Shown: positions 29,485 through 38,348, counted from the stretch's first letter. The stretch is DNA of 64,000 nucleotides from Crossiella equi (GCF_017876755.1 NZ_JAGIOO010000001.1:5007786-5071785); one strand, 5' to 3'. A program made the numbers and translations. Notes: generated by a model not told the origin, from the letters alone.

Positions 29485-30329
29485 CCGGAGATCGTGCCTG
29501 CCAGGTGCGGGCGGCCGTCCTTGGCCGCCCGCAGGTCGAGCTCCCAGCCGCCGCCGGTCCGCGCGGTCCGGAAGGCGACCTTGCCGGGCAGCAGCACGGG
29601 CAGCTTGAAGCCCACCGCGAGCTCGTAGGCCTCCGGCAGCCTGCCCTCGAACGCGGCCAGGCAGCGCGCCATCGTCCACATCCCGTGCGCGATGTGCCTG
29701 GGGAACCCGAACAGCTTCGCGGTCAGCGGGTACAGGTGGATGGGGTTGCTGTCGCCGGAGACCTTGGCGTAGCGGCGCCCGATGTCCTGGGGCACCCGCC
29801 ACACCGCGGCCGGTTCGGGCAGCTCCGGGGGCTCCGGCTTCTTGTCCTTGCCACCCCCGGACTCGCGCCGCAGGTAGGTGCTGGCCTCGCGCCACACCAC
29901 CTCGCCGTCCACCGCGGCCTCGGTGACCACGTCGAACTGCCTGCCGCGCTCGTGCTCGGCCAGGTGCTCCGCCCACACCCGCAGCTCCAGGGGCTCGTGT
30001 GCGCCGACCGGGCGCAGCTGGGTGATCCGGTTGTGGATGTGCACGAGCCCGACCAGCGGGAACGGGAAGCCCGGGGCGGTCATGAGCTTGACCGCCATCG
30101 GGAAGCCCAAGATGTGCGGGTAGGTCGCGGGCAGCGCGTCGGTCAGCCCGAACCCGCACACCCGGTTGTACGCGGCGAGCTGCTCCGGCTCGACGGTCAC
30201 CCCGCGCCGCAGGTACCCGGTGCCCGGCAGTTCCTTGCCGCCGCGGGTGAAACCGGTGAGCACGGCCTTGGGGAAGAGCAGGCCGAGGCCGGGCGGGCGG
30301 TCCAGCTCCTGGATGTCCACTGTGGACAT
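29481..30329 (-). CDS. MaoC-family (R)-specific enoyl-CoA hydratase, HtdX-like
   Basis: This 282-residue double hot-dog protein hydrates enoyl thioesters. The hydratase-2 motif YAKVSGDSNPIHLYPLTAKLFGFPRHIAHGMWT (about residues 195-227) has the catalytic Asp and His, while the N-terminal half is the degenerate hot dog typical of two-domain MaoC proteins. The gene begins one base after the stop of the FabG-like reductase. MaoC (HtdX), FabG4 and FadA2 sit together in the same arrangement in mycobacteria, where they serve lipid chain metabolism. Confidence 0.85.
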   Translation of the reverse strand: MSTVDIQELDRPPGLGLLFPKAVLTGFTRGGKELPGTGYLRRGVTVEPEQLAAYNRVCGFGLTDALPATYPHILGFPMAVKLMTAPGFPFPLVGLVHIHNRITQLRPVGAHEPLELRVWAEHLAEHERGRQFDVVTEAAVDGEVVWREASTYLRRESGGGKDKKPEPPELPEPAAVWRVPQDIGRRYAKVSGDSNPIHLYPLTAKLFGFPRHIAHGMWTMARCLAAFEGRLPEAYELAVGFKLPVLLPGKVAFRTARTGGGWELDLRAAKDGRPHLAGTISG

Positions 30330-30330
30330 G

Positions 30331-31677
30331 TCACGCTCCGAGCAGGCTCTGGCCGCAGACCCGCACCACGTTGCCGGTCACCCCGCCCGAGCCGGGGCTG
30401 GCGAACCACGCGATGGTCTCGGCGACGTCAACGGGCAGCCCGCCCTGGGCGAGGCTGTTCATGCGGCGCCCGGCCTCCCGGGTGAACAGCGGGATGGCCG
30501 AGGTCAGGCGGGTCTCGATGAAACCGGGCGCGACCGCGTTCACCGTGATGCCGCGCTCCGCCAGTACGGGCGCGAGCGCCTGGACCACGCCGATCACGCC
30601 CGCCTTGGAGGTGGAGTAGTTGGTCTGGCCGAAGTTGCCCGCGATGCCGCTGATCGAGGACAGCCCGATCAGGCGGCCGCCGTCGTGCAGCACGCCCCGG
30701 TCCAGCAGCACCTCGTTGATGCGCTCCTGCGCGGACAGGTTCACGTCCACCGCCGCGTCCCAGCGGGCGTCGTCCATGCGGCCCAGGGTCTTGTCGCGGG
30801 TGATGCCCGCGTTGTGCACCACGACGTCCACACCCCCGTGCCGCTGCGCGAGGTGCTCGGCCAGGCGCGCCGGGGCGTCCTCGGCGGTGATGTCGAGCTG
30901 GAAGGCGGTGCCGTGCACGCGGTTGGCCACCTTCGACAGGTCCTCGCCCGCGGCCGGGATGTCCAGGCAGACCACGTGCGCGCCGTCGCGGGAGAGCACC
31001 TCGGCGATGGCCTCGCCGATACCGCGCGCGGCCCCGGTGACCAGCGCGACCTTGCCGTCCAGGGGCTTGGCCCAGTCGGCGGGCTCGGTGGCCTCGGCCG
31101 CGCCGATCCGCACGACCTGGCCGGAGACGTAGGCGGAGCGGCTGGAGAGGAAGAAGCGCAGCGTGGCCGCCAGGTTCTGCTCGGCGCCCGGTGCCACGTA
31201 GACCAGCTGGGCGGTCGAGCCGCGCCCGGCCTCCTTGCCCACGGCCCGGACGAAGCCCTCCAGCGCGCGCTGCGCCACCTGGCGGCGCGGGGAGTCGGTG
31301 AGCTCGGGCGTGGTGCCCAGGACGACCACCCGGCCGTTGGGCGCGAGGCCGCGGATCACGGGGTGGAAGAAGCGGTACAGCTCGGTGAGCTGCTCGCTGC
31401 GCTCGATGCCGGAGGCGTCGAAGACCAGCGCCGCGTACCGGGCCTCGGGATCACCCTCGGCGGCACTGGTCAGCACGGTCGCCTCGACGGACTTGAGCAC
31501 ACCGAGCACCGCGTCGGACAGGCGCCCGAGTGGTGCGGCGCCGAAGAGCACGGGACCCTCGAGGACGGGCTGCCCCGGCTCGTACCGGCGCAGCCGGGCG
31601 GGGTTGGGCAGGCCGAGTCGCTTGACGAGCATCCGGCCCACACCGGACCGGGCGAGCTGCTGGTACCGATCAGTCAT
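30331..31677 (-). CDS. 3-oxoacyl-thioester reductase, long FabG4-like SDR
   Basis: This 448-residue protein is longer than ordinary FabG (about 250). Residues 1-210 form an extra N-terminal flavodoxin-like domain, and residues 215-448 are the short-chain dehydrogenase, with cofactor loop VTGAARGIGEAI and the catalytic Ser-Tyr-Lys in GLSSISGIAGNFGQTNYSTSKAG. This architecture is that of mycobacterial FabG4 (HMwFabG), an NADH-dependent beta-ketoacyl-CoA reductase. It heads the two-gene operon with maoC and is divergent from the thiolase gene, sharing an 87-bp promoter region with two operator copies. Confidence 0.87.
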   Translation of the reverse strand: MTDRYQQLARSGVGRMLVKRLGLPNPARLRRYEPGQPVLEGPVLFGAAPLGRLSDAVLGVLKSVEATVLTSAAEGDPEARYAALVFDASGIERSEQLTELYRFFHPVIRGLAPNGRVVVLGTTPELTDSPRRQVAQRALEGFVRAVGKEAGRGSTAQLVYVAPGAEQNLAATLRFFLSSRSAYVSGQVVRIGAAEATEPADWAKPLDGKVALVTGAARGIGEAIAEVLSRDGAHVVCLDIPAAGEDLSKVANRVHGTAFQLDITAEDAPARLAEHLAQRHGGVDVVVHNAGITRDKTLGRMDDARWDAAVDVNLSAQERINEVLLDRGVLHDGGRLIGLSSISGIAGNFGQTNYSTSKAGVIGVVQALAPVLAERGITVNAVAPGFIETRLTSAIPLFTREAGRRMNSLAQGGLPVDVAETIAWFASPGSGGVTGNVVRVCGQSLLGA

Positions 31678-31688
31678 GTGACACTCCC

Positions 31689-31716
31689 TACTCGTCAGTA
31701 AGACTACTCGTCAGTA
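31689..31716. promoter_or_regulatory. Two operator copies in the fabG/thiolase divergent promoter
   Basis: TACTCGTCAGTA occurs at 31689-31700 and again at 31705-31716, spaced 16 bases apart. Each copy has inverted TACT/AGTA ends, a TetR-type operator layout. The pair sits between the divergent starts at 31677 and 31765 and would control both genes. Similar TACTnnnnnGTA elements lie before the acyl-CoA dehydrogenase gene at 47114. Confidence 0.65.
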
Positions 31717-31764
31717 GGTTATTCTGGCTAGGCTGTCCCCAACTACCCGGCAATGGGAGGCGCG

Positions 31765-33045
31765 ATGTCCGGCAGTACGCGACGGGTGGCGGTCCTGGGT
31801 GGCAACCGCATCCCCTTCGCCCGGTCCAACGGCCCTTACTCCCGAGCATCGAACCAGGACATGCTGACCGCCGCACTGGACGGCCTGGTCAGCCGGTTCG
31901 GGCTGCAGGGCGAGCGGCTGGGCGAGGTGGTCGCGGGCGCGGTGCTCAAGCACAGCCGGGACTTCAACCTCACCCGCGAGACCGTGCTGGGCAGCCGCCT
32001 GGCCCCGGAGACCCCGGCCTATGACGTGCAGCAGGCCTGCGGCACCGGCCTGGAGGCGGCCATCCTGGTGGCCAACAAGATCGCGCTGGGCCAGATCGAC
32101 GTGGGCATCGCGGGCGGCGTGGACACCACCAGCGACGCCCCGATCGGCGTGCACGAGGACCTCCGCCAGGTGCTGCTGGACCTGAACCGGGCCAAGAGCG
32201 TCGGCAAGCGCCTGCGCCTGCTGACCCGCCTGCGCCCGACCCACGTCGTCCCGGACATCCCGCGCAACGGCGAGCCCCGCACCGGCCTGTCCATGGGCGA
32301 GCACGCGGCGGTCACGGCCAGGCAGTGGGAGATCACCCGCGAGGCCCAGGACGAGCTGGCGGCGGCCAGCCACCAGAACCTGGCGCGCGCCTACGACGAG
32401 GGCTTCTTCGACGACCTGGTCACCCCGTACCTGGGCCTGACCAGGGACCAGAACCTCCGCCCGGACTCCACAGTGGACAAACTCGCCAAGCTGAAGCCGG
32501 TCTTCGGCAAGGGCGAGGGCGCCACGATGACGGCGGCCAACTCCACCCCGCTGACCGACGGCGCGGCCCTGGTCCTGCTGGCCAGCGAGGCATGGGCCGA
32601 TGACCACCGCCTGGCCCCGCTGGCCTACCTGACCCACTGCGAGACGGCGGCGGTCGACTTCGTCCACGGCGGCGAAGGCCTCCTGATGGCCCCGACCTAC
32701 GCCGTCCCGAGGATGCTCGCCCGCGCGGGCCTGACCCTCCAGGACTTCGACTACTACGAGATCCACGAGGCCTTCGCCTCCCAGGTCCTGGCCACCCTCA
32801 AGGCGTGGCAGGACCCGGCCTTCTGCAAGGAGAAGCTGGGCCTGGACGCCCCGCTGGGCGCCATCGACCGCACCAAGCTCAACGTCAACGGCTCCTCCCT
32901 GGCCGCGGGCCACCCCTTCGCCGCCACCGGAGGCCGCATCGTGGCCACCCTGGCCAAACTGCTGTCGCAGAAGGGCTCCGGCCGAGGCCTGATCTCCATC
33001 TGCGCCGCAGGCGGCCAGGGTGTCACCGCGATCCTGGAGCGCTAG
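31765..33045 (+). CDS. Acetyl-CoA C-acyltransferase (thiolase), FadA2/FadI-like
   Basis: This 426-residue thiolase performs thiolytic cleavage or condensation of acyl-CoA. The nucleophile Cys92 is in QQACGTGLEAA, His383 in AAGHPFAATGGR and Cys413 in SICAAGGQG, with EIHEAFA the fourth conserved block; all catalytic residues are intact. The ATG at 31765 follows GGGAGG; the in-frame ATG at 31753 would place that site inside the gene. Its stop overlaps that of the convergent SIMPL gene through a shared CTAG. With FabG4- and MaoC-like enzymes it gives three of the four steps of a beta-oxidation-type cycle; the fourth (acyl-CoA dehydrogenase) is at 45279-47114. Confidence 0.9.
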   Translation: MSGSTRRVAVLGGNRIPFARSNGPYSRASNQDMLTAALDGLVSRFGLQGERLGEVVAGAVLKHSRDFNLTRETVLGSRLAPETPAYDVQQACGTGLEAAILVANKIALGQIDVGIAGGVDTTSDAPIGVHEDLRQVLLDLNRAKSVGKRLRLLTRLRPTHVVPDIPRNGEPRTGLSMGEHAAVTARQWEITREAQDELAAASHQNLARAYDEGFFDDLVTPYLGLTRDQNLRPDSTVDKLAKLKPVFGKGEGATMTAANSTPLTDGAALVLLASEAWADDHRLAPLAYLTHCETAAVDFVHGGEGLLMAPTYAVPRMLARAGLTLQDFDYYEIHEAFASQVLATLKAWQDPAFCKEKLGLDAPLGAIDRTKLNVNGSSLAAGHPFAATGGRIVATLAKLLSQKGSGRGLISICAAGGQGVTAILER

Positions 33046-33659
33046 TCCAACAGCGACCACGTGGTCGTGCACCGCGCGCTGACCGTCACCTGCTGCGGCT
33101 CCAGGTTCAGCGCCTGCACCGCGCCTCCGACCTCCGCCGACATGGCCGAGAAGGCCGCGCTGCGGGCCATCGGGGCGTAGTGCGTGTCCTCGCCGTCGCT
33201 GATGCGCAGCAGCGGGCCCAGGCGGATGCCCAGCGCCGCCGCGTAGCCCTCGGCCCGGCGGCGGGCGTCGGCCACCGCGAGGACCTGGGCCTCTTGGGCG
33301 GCCTCGGCCTGGTCGCTGAGCTCCCAGTCCGGGCCGTTGAGGGCGGAGGGTTCGGCCGCGACCAGGGCCGCGACCAGTTGTTCCAGGGTTGCCCGGTCGG
33401 CGATGCGGAGCTGGTAGTGCTGTTCCGCGTTCGCGCCCACCTGGCGGTCGCCCTGCCAGTTCGGCTGGACGGACAGGCGGCGTGAGCGGACCTCGACGCC
33501 GTCCTGTTCCAGCAGTGGTTCGACGTTCGCCACGCGCTGTCCGAGCAGCGCGACCGCTTCGGACCGGTCGCCCGCGCTGGTCGTGAAGCTCACCCACAGC
33601 TGTGCGCGGTCGGCCGTCCGCTCGACTTCGCCATTCCCCTTCGTCACTACTTCAGCCAC
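33042..33659 (-). CDS. SIMPL (DUF541) domain protein
   Basis: This roughly 205-residue single-domain SIMPL protein starts MAEVVTKGNGEVERTADRAQLWVSFTT and contains QLRIADRATLEQLVAALVAAEPSALNGPDWELSDQAEAAQEAQVLAVADARRRAEGYAAALG, the characteristic helix before the C-terminal strand pair. No signal peptide is visible, unlike many family members, so a cytosolic location is likely. The start is GTG 33659 or GTG 33647. Function unknown; relatives are linked to envelope stress or oligomeric channels. Confidence 0.78.
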   Translation of the reverse strand: MAEVVTKGNGEVERTADRAQLWVSFTTSAGDRSEAVALLGQRVANVEPLLEQDGVEVRSRRLSVQPNWQGDRQVGANAEQHYQLRIADRATLEQLVAALVAAEPSALNGPDWELSDQAEAAQEAQVLAVADARRRAEGYAAALGIRLGPLLRISDGEDTHYAPMARSAAFSAMSAEVGGAVQALNLEPQQVTVSARCTTTWSLLD

Positions 33660-33730
33660 GGCATCCACCCAACCCCCCTCGGGCCGGGCCCGCAACGACC
33701 GCGGCGAATATCGCCGGATCACCTGCCCGT

Positions 33731-35518
33731 TCACAGGCGGTGGTGCAGGCGGCACACCGCTGCCCCCGTCCGGCGGTGCACCGCCCGCGCGATGCCCGCG
33801 CCCTGGCCGTTGAGCAGCAGGCGCACCCACGCCTGCCTCGGGCGCAGCTCGCCGATCAGCACCAGCACCTGCTTGTCCGGCATCCCGCGCACGTACGCCG
33901 CGATGCTCGTGCCCAGCCCGCCCCGCGCGCGTTCCAGCAGCACCAGCGGCACGTCCGGGTGCCAGCTGGTCCAGTCCGCCGCCAGCTGCCGCTGGTAGCC
34001 GGGTGGCTGCCCACCCCCGGCCACGTGCACCGCCACCACCCGGTGCCCCAGCGACAGCGCGGTGGACAGGCAGTGCGAGGTCAGCACGGACAGCCCCGCC
34101 ACCGGCACCACCACCAGCGCCGCGTCCGGCCTCGGCAGCCGCGGCAGCGTGCCCAGGCCCAGCTGCCTGCCCAGCAGCTCGTACGCCCGGTGCACCCGGC
34201 GCAGCCCGAACACCAGCACCGGCAGCACGAGCACCACCAGCCACGCGCCCTCGGCGAACTTCACGACCGTCACCACCACGGCCGCCACCGCGCTGAGCAC
34301 CGCGCCCGCCAGGTTCACCGCGAGCGGCCAGCCCCGCCTGCCCAGCCGCCGCCAGTGCCGCACCATGCCCGCCTGGCACAGCGCGAACCCGACGAACACC
34401 CCGATCGTGAACATCGGCACCAGCACGTCCAGCTGCCCACCGGACCCGAGCACCAGCACCGCCGCCAGCCCGGCCAGCACCAGCACGCCGATGCGGTGCA
34501 CCAGCCGGTCCGCACGCAGCCCGAACGCGTGCGGCAGGTAGTGGTCGGCGGACAGCCGCGCGGCCAGCACCGGCAGGCCGCCGAAGGAGGTGTTCGCCGA
34601 CAGCGCGAGCAGCACCACGGTGGTGAACTGCACCAGCAGGTACGCCCAGCCGTCCCCGAACGCGCCCTCCACCAGCAGCGACAGCACCGTGCGCCCCTCG
34701 ACCGGCCGCACGTCGAACAGCTCCACCAGCGCGGCCAGGCCCAGCAGCAGCACGCCGAGCACCGCCCCGAGCAGCACCTGCGCGCGGGCCGCCCGCACCG
34801 GGCGCGGGCTGCGGAAGCTCGGCGTGGCGTTCGCGATGGCCTCGATGCCGGTCAGCGAGGCGCAGCCGTTGGCGAAGGCGGCCAGCAGGAGCAGCACGCC
34901 CACGGTCGCGGTGGTCTCGACCGGCGCCGGGGCGGGCAGCGGGTGCAGCGGCGCGCCCCGGAGCAGGCCGACCACGACCACCAGGAGCACGGTGCCCACG
35001 AACACCACCGTCGGCAGCGCGAACGCCCGCGCGCTGGCCGCCACCCCGCGCAGGTTCACCGCGGTGACCAGGGCCAGCACCGCCAGGCACAGCTCGGTGG
35101 TCCACGGCAGCAGCGCGGGTACCGCCGAGGTCAGCGCGGCCACACCCGCCGCGGTGGCCACGGCCGCGTTGAGCACGTAGTCCACGATCAGCGACGCGGC
35201 CGCGACCAGGCCCGCGCCCTCGCCGAGGTTGCGCCGGGCCACGGTGTACGCGCCGCCGCCGTCCGGGTAGGCGTGCACGACCTGCCGGTAGGCCACCACC
35301 AGCACCACGAGCAGCAGCACGATCGCGGCGGTGACCGGCAGCGTCCAGCCGATGCCCGCGGCCCCGGCGGCGGCCAGGGCCAGCACGATCGCCTGCGGGC
35401 CGTAGGAGACCGAGGCGAGCGCGTCCAGGCCCAGCGCGGCGACACCGGTGCAGGCGCCCAGCCGGTACCGGTGTTCGCCCGTCTCGGCCTTGGTCTCGGC
35501 ACGTTCCGTGGTCAGCAC
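33731..35518 (-). CDS. APC-superfamily permease with C-terminal cytosolic domain (KimA-like)
   Basis: This 595-residue transporter has about twelve hydrophobic segments in residues 20-430 and a soluble domain in the last 150 residues. SYGPQAIVLALAAAGAAGIGW, DGGGAYTVARRNLGEGAGL and ANGCASLTGIEAIANATPSF are APC signatures, the last typical of the KimA/potassium-importer and cationic amino-acid branch. The C-terminal domain resembles the nucleotide-binding fold of KimA-type importers. Substrate (potassium or amino acid) is uncertain. The GTG start is at 35518; longer frames extend into the regulatory gap. Confidence 0.78.
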   Translation of the reverse strand: MLTTERAETKAETGEHRYRLGACTGVAALGLDALASVSYGPQAIVLALAAAGAAGIGWTLPVTAAIVLLLVVLVVAYRQVVHAYPDGGGAYTVARRNLGEGAGLVAAASLIVDYVLNAAVATAAGVAALTSAVPALLPWTTELCLAVLALVTAVNLRGVAASARAFALPTVVFVGTVLLVVVVGLLRGAPLHPLPAPAPVETTATVGVLLLLAAFANGCASLTGIEAIANATPSFRSPRPVRAARAQVLLGAVLGVLLLGLAALVELFDVRPVEGRTVLSLLVEGAFGDGWAYLLVQFTTVVLLALSANTSFGGLPVLAARLSADHYLPHAFGLRADRLVHRIGVLVLAGLAAVLVLGSGGQLDVLVPMFTIGVFVGFALCQAGMVRHWRRLGRRGWPLAVNLAGAVLSAVAAVVVTVVKFAEGAWLVVLVLPVLVFGLRRVHRAYELLGRQLGLGTLPRLPRPDAALVVVPVAGLSVLTSHCLSTALSLGHRVVAVHVAGGGQPPGYQRQLAADWTSWHPDVPLVLLERARGGLGTSIAAYVRGMPDKQVLVLIGELRPRQAWVRLLLNGQGAGIARAVHRRTGAAVCRLHHRL

Positions 35519-35645
35519 ACCCGGCACTGTGCGGTCCCGCCCGGCCCGTCCGGCGCGCGTTGACGCGACCTTGAGCCCGCCGCCCCGGATCCTGACGCGG
35601 CCGTGACGCCGGGGCCTCCAGAAGGCGGGTGAACGCCGGACGAAC

Positions 35646-35684
35646 CACGGGTGTCCACCCGTGTCATACCGACGATTCGTCGGT
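35646..35684. promoter_or_regulatory. Two adjacent perfect inverted repeats
   Basis: CACGGGTG-TC-CACCCGTG (35646-35663) and ACCGACGA-T-TCGTCGGT (35668-35684) are both perfect 8-bp inverted repeats, four bases apart. They lie in the 266-base gap between the APC permease (minus) and the 48-residue protein (plus), about 130 bases from the first and 100 from the second. They could be operators or RNA hairpins. The rest of the gap has no gene. Confidence 0.45.
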
Positions 35685-35784
35685 CTGTGGCCCGTCTCAC
35701 CGGATAAACGGGTGCGTTTGGGGTTTGAGTGGTGCATACTTGAGGCACAGACAACGAGATGCTTACTAAGGGGATGCAACTCAG

Positions 35785-35931
35785 ATGAACCTCGTCGCGA
35801 AGATCCGTGCCCGCCGTGCAGACGCTCGCACCCGGCGAGCCGTGAACCGCGCGATCGACGCCGCCGCCACTCCGGCCATGCGGCACGAGCTGATGGCGAT
35901 CGCCTCCGCTCAGGTGACCTCCCTCCGCTGA
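35785..35931 (+). CDS. 48-residue basic helical protein, unknown function
   Basis: A short gene encodes MNLVAKIRARRADARTRRAV and a second helix APAMRHELMAIASAQV-like segment (TPAMRHELMAIASAQV in the read), ending TSLR. It is Arg-rich in the first half and predicted all-helical. AAGGGG lies 11 bases upstream of the ATG, and a perfect intrinsic terminator follows at 36005-36050, so it appears to be its own transcription unit. A micro-frame ATG CAA CTC AGA TGA ends exactly over the start codon. It is too small for domain assignment; a nucleic-acid-binding role would fit the charge but is a guess. Confidence 0.6.
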   Translation: MNLVAKIRARRADARTRRAVNRAIDAAATPAMRHELMAIASAQVTSLR

Positions 35932-36004
35932 GCCGGTCCCTGGCGCGGACGCCCGACCTCGATCGGGCGAGCCCTCCCGTCGCCGGGACCCCACGGGGGA
36001 AGAC

Positions 36005-36050
36005 GCACGGCCCCGACTTGCCTCCCGCCGGTCGGGGCCGTGCATTTTTT
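36005..36050 (+). terminator. Rho-independent terminator after the 48-residue gene
   Basis: Perfect 13-bp arms GCACGGCCCCGAC (36005-36017) and GTCGGGGCCGTGC (36031-36043) with a 13-base loop are followed by ATTTTTT. It is one of the most canonical terminators in the window. Confidence 0.9.
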
Positions 36051-36152
36051 CTCAAGACGTTTTTCCAGCTAGATGCCTGCATCGCCGGGTGACCCGCATC
36101 ACTTACCCGATCGGGTGTAACGCCTTTGGGTGGCGTGGCGATGTTCTAGATG

Positions 36153-36197
36153 ACCCCGCAGGGCTGTCGGACCCCCGACCTGGCAGCCCCGCGGGGT
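36153..36197 (-). terminator. Hairpin downstream of the methyltransferase gene
   Basis: ACCCCGCAGGGCTG (36153-36166) pairs with CAGCCCCGCGGGGT (36184-36197) with one mismatch. It lies 21 bases past the methyltransferase stop, but no T-run follows on the minus strand, so it may act as a transcript stabiliser rather than a terminator. Confidence 0.45.
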
Positions 36198-36217
36198 TTC
36201 CCATTTCCCGGGGCCGG

Positions 36218-36964
36218 TCAGCGCAGGACGAGCAGGTCCAGGCGGTCCACCACCGGCCCGGCGACCCCGGCCTCAACCGCCGCCCGCAGCCGGGCCACGC
36301 CCGCCGCGTATTCCTCCTCGTGCAGCCCGCGCAGCAGCGTGTCCCCTCGCCGGGTGACCCGCGCCAGGACCGTCCCGAGATCGGGTGCACTCGTCTGGGG
36401 GACGTCCAGCAGGGCCTCCCGCCGGAACCCGGCCTCGGCGAAGTCCGCGCACACCTCCGTCACGCCGGGAAAGCGGTCGAGCACCCGGTGCACCTCGGGG
36501 AAGTAGCGGGCCAGGGTGACCCGGAACGGCCGGTCGCGGAACACACCCCGGATGAGCACCGGCGCACCGGGACCGAGCACGCGCCGCAGCTCGTGCGCGG
36601 CGGCCACGCGGTCCGGGACGTGGTGCACGACGGTGGACAGCCAGGCGCCTGCCAGCGAGGCCGGTTCGGCCGGAATGTTCGCCGCGTCGCCCGCCACCGC
36701 GGTGACCAGCGGGTGGTCGGGGATGCGGGCGCGCATGGCCGTCGCCGGTTCCACGGCGAGCACCCGGACGCCGAACCAGTCGGCCAGCGCGGTGCTGAAC
36801 ACCCCGGTACCGGCACCCAGGTCGAGGATCACCCGATCGGGTACAGGTCGGAGGTGCTCCCGGAGGGCCCGGTGCCAGTGCGCGAGCCCGTCCCGGGGGA
36901 TCTCCCTGGCCTTTTGGTAGGCCGCCGCGGTCGCCTCGTCGTAGTGGTTGAGCTGCCCGGACAT
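36218..36964 (-). CDS. Class I SAM-dependent methyltransferase
   Basis: This 248-residue Rossmann-fold methyltransferase has the SAM loop VILDLGAGTGVFSTALADWFG (motif I), then VLAVEPATAMRARI (motif II) and GDAANIPAEPASLAGAWLSTVVHHVPD (motif III/IV region). The family of small-molecule methyltransferases (UbiE/Coq5-like) is clear, the substrate is not. It is monocistronic. Confidence 0.83.
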   Translation of the reverse strand: MSGQLNHYDEATAAAYQKAREIPRDGLAHWHRALREHLRPVPDRVILDLGAGTGVFSTALADWFGVRVLAVEPATAMRARIPDHPLVTAVAGDAANIPAEPASLAGAWLSTVVHHVPDRVAAAHELRRVLGPGAPVLIRGVFRDRPFRVTLARYFPEVHRVLDRFPGVTEVCADFAEAGFRREALLDVPQTSAPDLGTVLARVTRRGDTLLRGLHEEEYAAGVARLRAAVEAGVAGPVVDRLDLLVLR

Positions 36965-37067
36965 GTGCCCTCCAGAAATCTCCGGTTAACGGGCAACCAA
37001 GTAGTCCTGGATCAACGTGTATGAGTCACCACCGGCGGTCAGCGCCGACCTGAAGGGGAGACTCGCC

Positions 37068-37628
37068 ATGCAGACCAGGACCGCACTCGCCACCCTCGCC
37101 CTCGCCTCCGGGCTCGCGCTCCTCGCCGGGCCCGCCGCCTCGGCCCAGCCTGGCACCAACACCTACACGGTGGACTTCGAAGCGGGGAAGACCACCTTCG
37201 GCGACGGCAGCACCTTCCGCCTCCCGGCCCGGGTCATGATCGCCACCGACTGCGCCCCGGAGAAGGCGGGCAAGGTCAAGGTCACGGGCCTGGGCGAGTT
37301 CACCCTGCACGGCGGCAGCGCCGGGGTGGCCATGGGCGAGTTCACGCTCGGCAAGCAGGTCAAGGCGGGCCGGTACGCCATCTCCTTCGCCTGCGGCGCG
37401 GTGGAGCACAAGGGCACCTTCAGCGTGGTCGGAGCGCCGACCTCCAAGCCCCGCCCCACGACCACCAGCGCGGCGGTACCGACCAAGCCCAAGGGCGCCC
37501 CGGAAACGGGCGGCGGGGCCACCGCCGAGGACGCGGACCGGACCCCACTGCTGGCGGGCGGTGCGGCGGTCCTGCTCGGCGCGCTGCTGGGCGTGGTGGC
37601 ACTGCGCCGACGGCGTGTGCAGGACTGA
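37068..37628 (+). CDS. Surface protein with signal peptide and sortase-like C-terminus (paralogue A)
   Basis: This 186-residue exported protein has a signal peptide MQTRTALATLALASG..AASA, a beta-rich domain with two Cys that could pair (ATDCAPEK, SFACGAVEHKG), a Thr/Pro/Lys linker, then APETGGG, a membrane helix (LLAGGAAVLLGALLGVVAL) and RRRRVQD. The C-terminus mimics a sortase signal, but the expected Leu is replaced (GAPETG), so it may simply be membrane anchored. It is clearly paralogous to the next gene. Function unknown. Confidence 0.72.
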   Translation: MQTRTALATLALASGLALLAGPAASAQPGTNTYTVDFEAGKTTFGDGSTFRLPARVMIATDCAPEKAGKVKVTGLGEFTLHGGSAGVAMGEFTLGKQVKAGRYAISFACGAVEHKGTFSVVGAPTSKPRPTTTSAAVPTKPKGAPETGGGATAEDADRTPLLAGGAAVLLGALLGVVALRRRRVQD

Positions 37629-37769
37629 GAAAGACGTTCGGCAACGGGGCCAGGTTGCCTTAAAAAATCAGGGAAATTCGCCGAATTTCCCGGCAACCGG
37701 CGGCGGGCGCCAAGCGTGTAGGAGGCGAACGGGGAGCGAGGGGCTCCACGGAAAAATGGGGGAAAGACA

Positions 37770-38348
37770 ATGAACACCAAGGCCGCCTTCGCCGCTTTCG
37801 CACTCGCCGCCGGTGCCGCCATTCTCGCGGTCCCGACTGCCTCCGCCCAGCCGGGTGTGAGCCAGCACGTCATCGAAATGGCGAACGGCAAGGTCGACTT
37901 CAGCAACTGGGGCAACACGTTCCACAACCCCGCCCGCCTCGGGGTCCTCGCCGACTGCGCGGATCCTGCCAAGGCGAGCCCCGTCCGCATCGGCAAGGAC
38001 ATCCAGTTCACGCTGAAGCCCCACGAGGATGGTGGCTTGCTGGGGTCCGTGCTGCTCACCAAGGTCAAGGCGGGCAAGTACCCGATCACCTTCAGCTGTG
38101 GCGACGTGCACTACAAGGCCGACATTTTCGTGGTCGCGGAGCAGCGGCCGACCACGAGCAAGCCCAAGCCGAAGCCCACGACTTCCACCGCCGCTGTTCC
38201 GACCAAGCCGAAGGGGGCCCCGGAAACCGGTGGTGGTGGCACCGAGGAAAACGGCGCACTGGGTTACGCGATTGGCGGCACGGCCCTGCTCGGTGGAATC
38301 GGCGCGGGAGCATTCGCTCTGCGCCGCCGTCGCCAGGTGCAGAACTGA
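37770..38348 (+). CDS. Surface protein with signal peptide and sortase-like C-terminus (paralogue B)
   Basis: This 192-residue protein has the same plan as the preceding gene: signal peptide (MNTKAAFAAFALAAGAAI..ASA), beta domain with matching cysteines (LADCADPAK, FSCGDVHYKAD), Lys/Thr/Pro linker, then the identical block AVPTKPKGAPETGGG, a membrane helix and RRRRQVQN. The shared block VKAGxYxIxFxCG indicates a tandem duplication. A ribosome site (GGGG AAAG) precedes the ATG. Confidence 0.72.
   Translation: MNTKAAFAAFALAAGAAILAVPTASAQPGVSQHVIEMANGKVDFSNWGNTFHNPARLGVLADCADPAKASPVRIGKDIQFTLKPHEDGGLLGSVLLTKVKAGKYPITFSCGDVHYKADIFVVAEQRPTTSKPKPKPTTSTAAVPTKPKGAPETGGGGTEENGALGYAIGGTALLGGIGAGAFALRRRRQVQN

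Noticed and set aside
35519-35784. A ydaO-type c-di-AMP riboswitch before the KimA-like permease
   Set aside because: I looked for the conserved riboswitch segments on the minus strand and did not find them; only simple inverted repeats are present.
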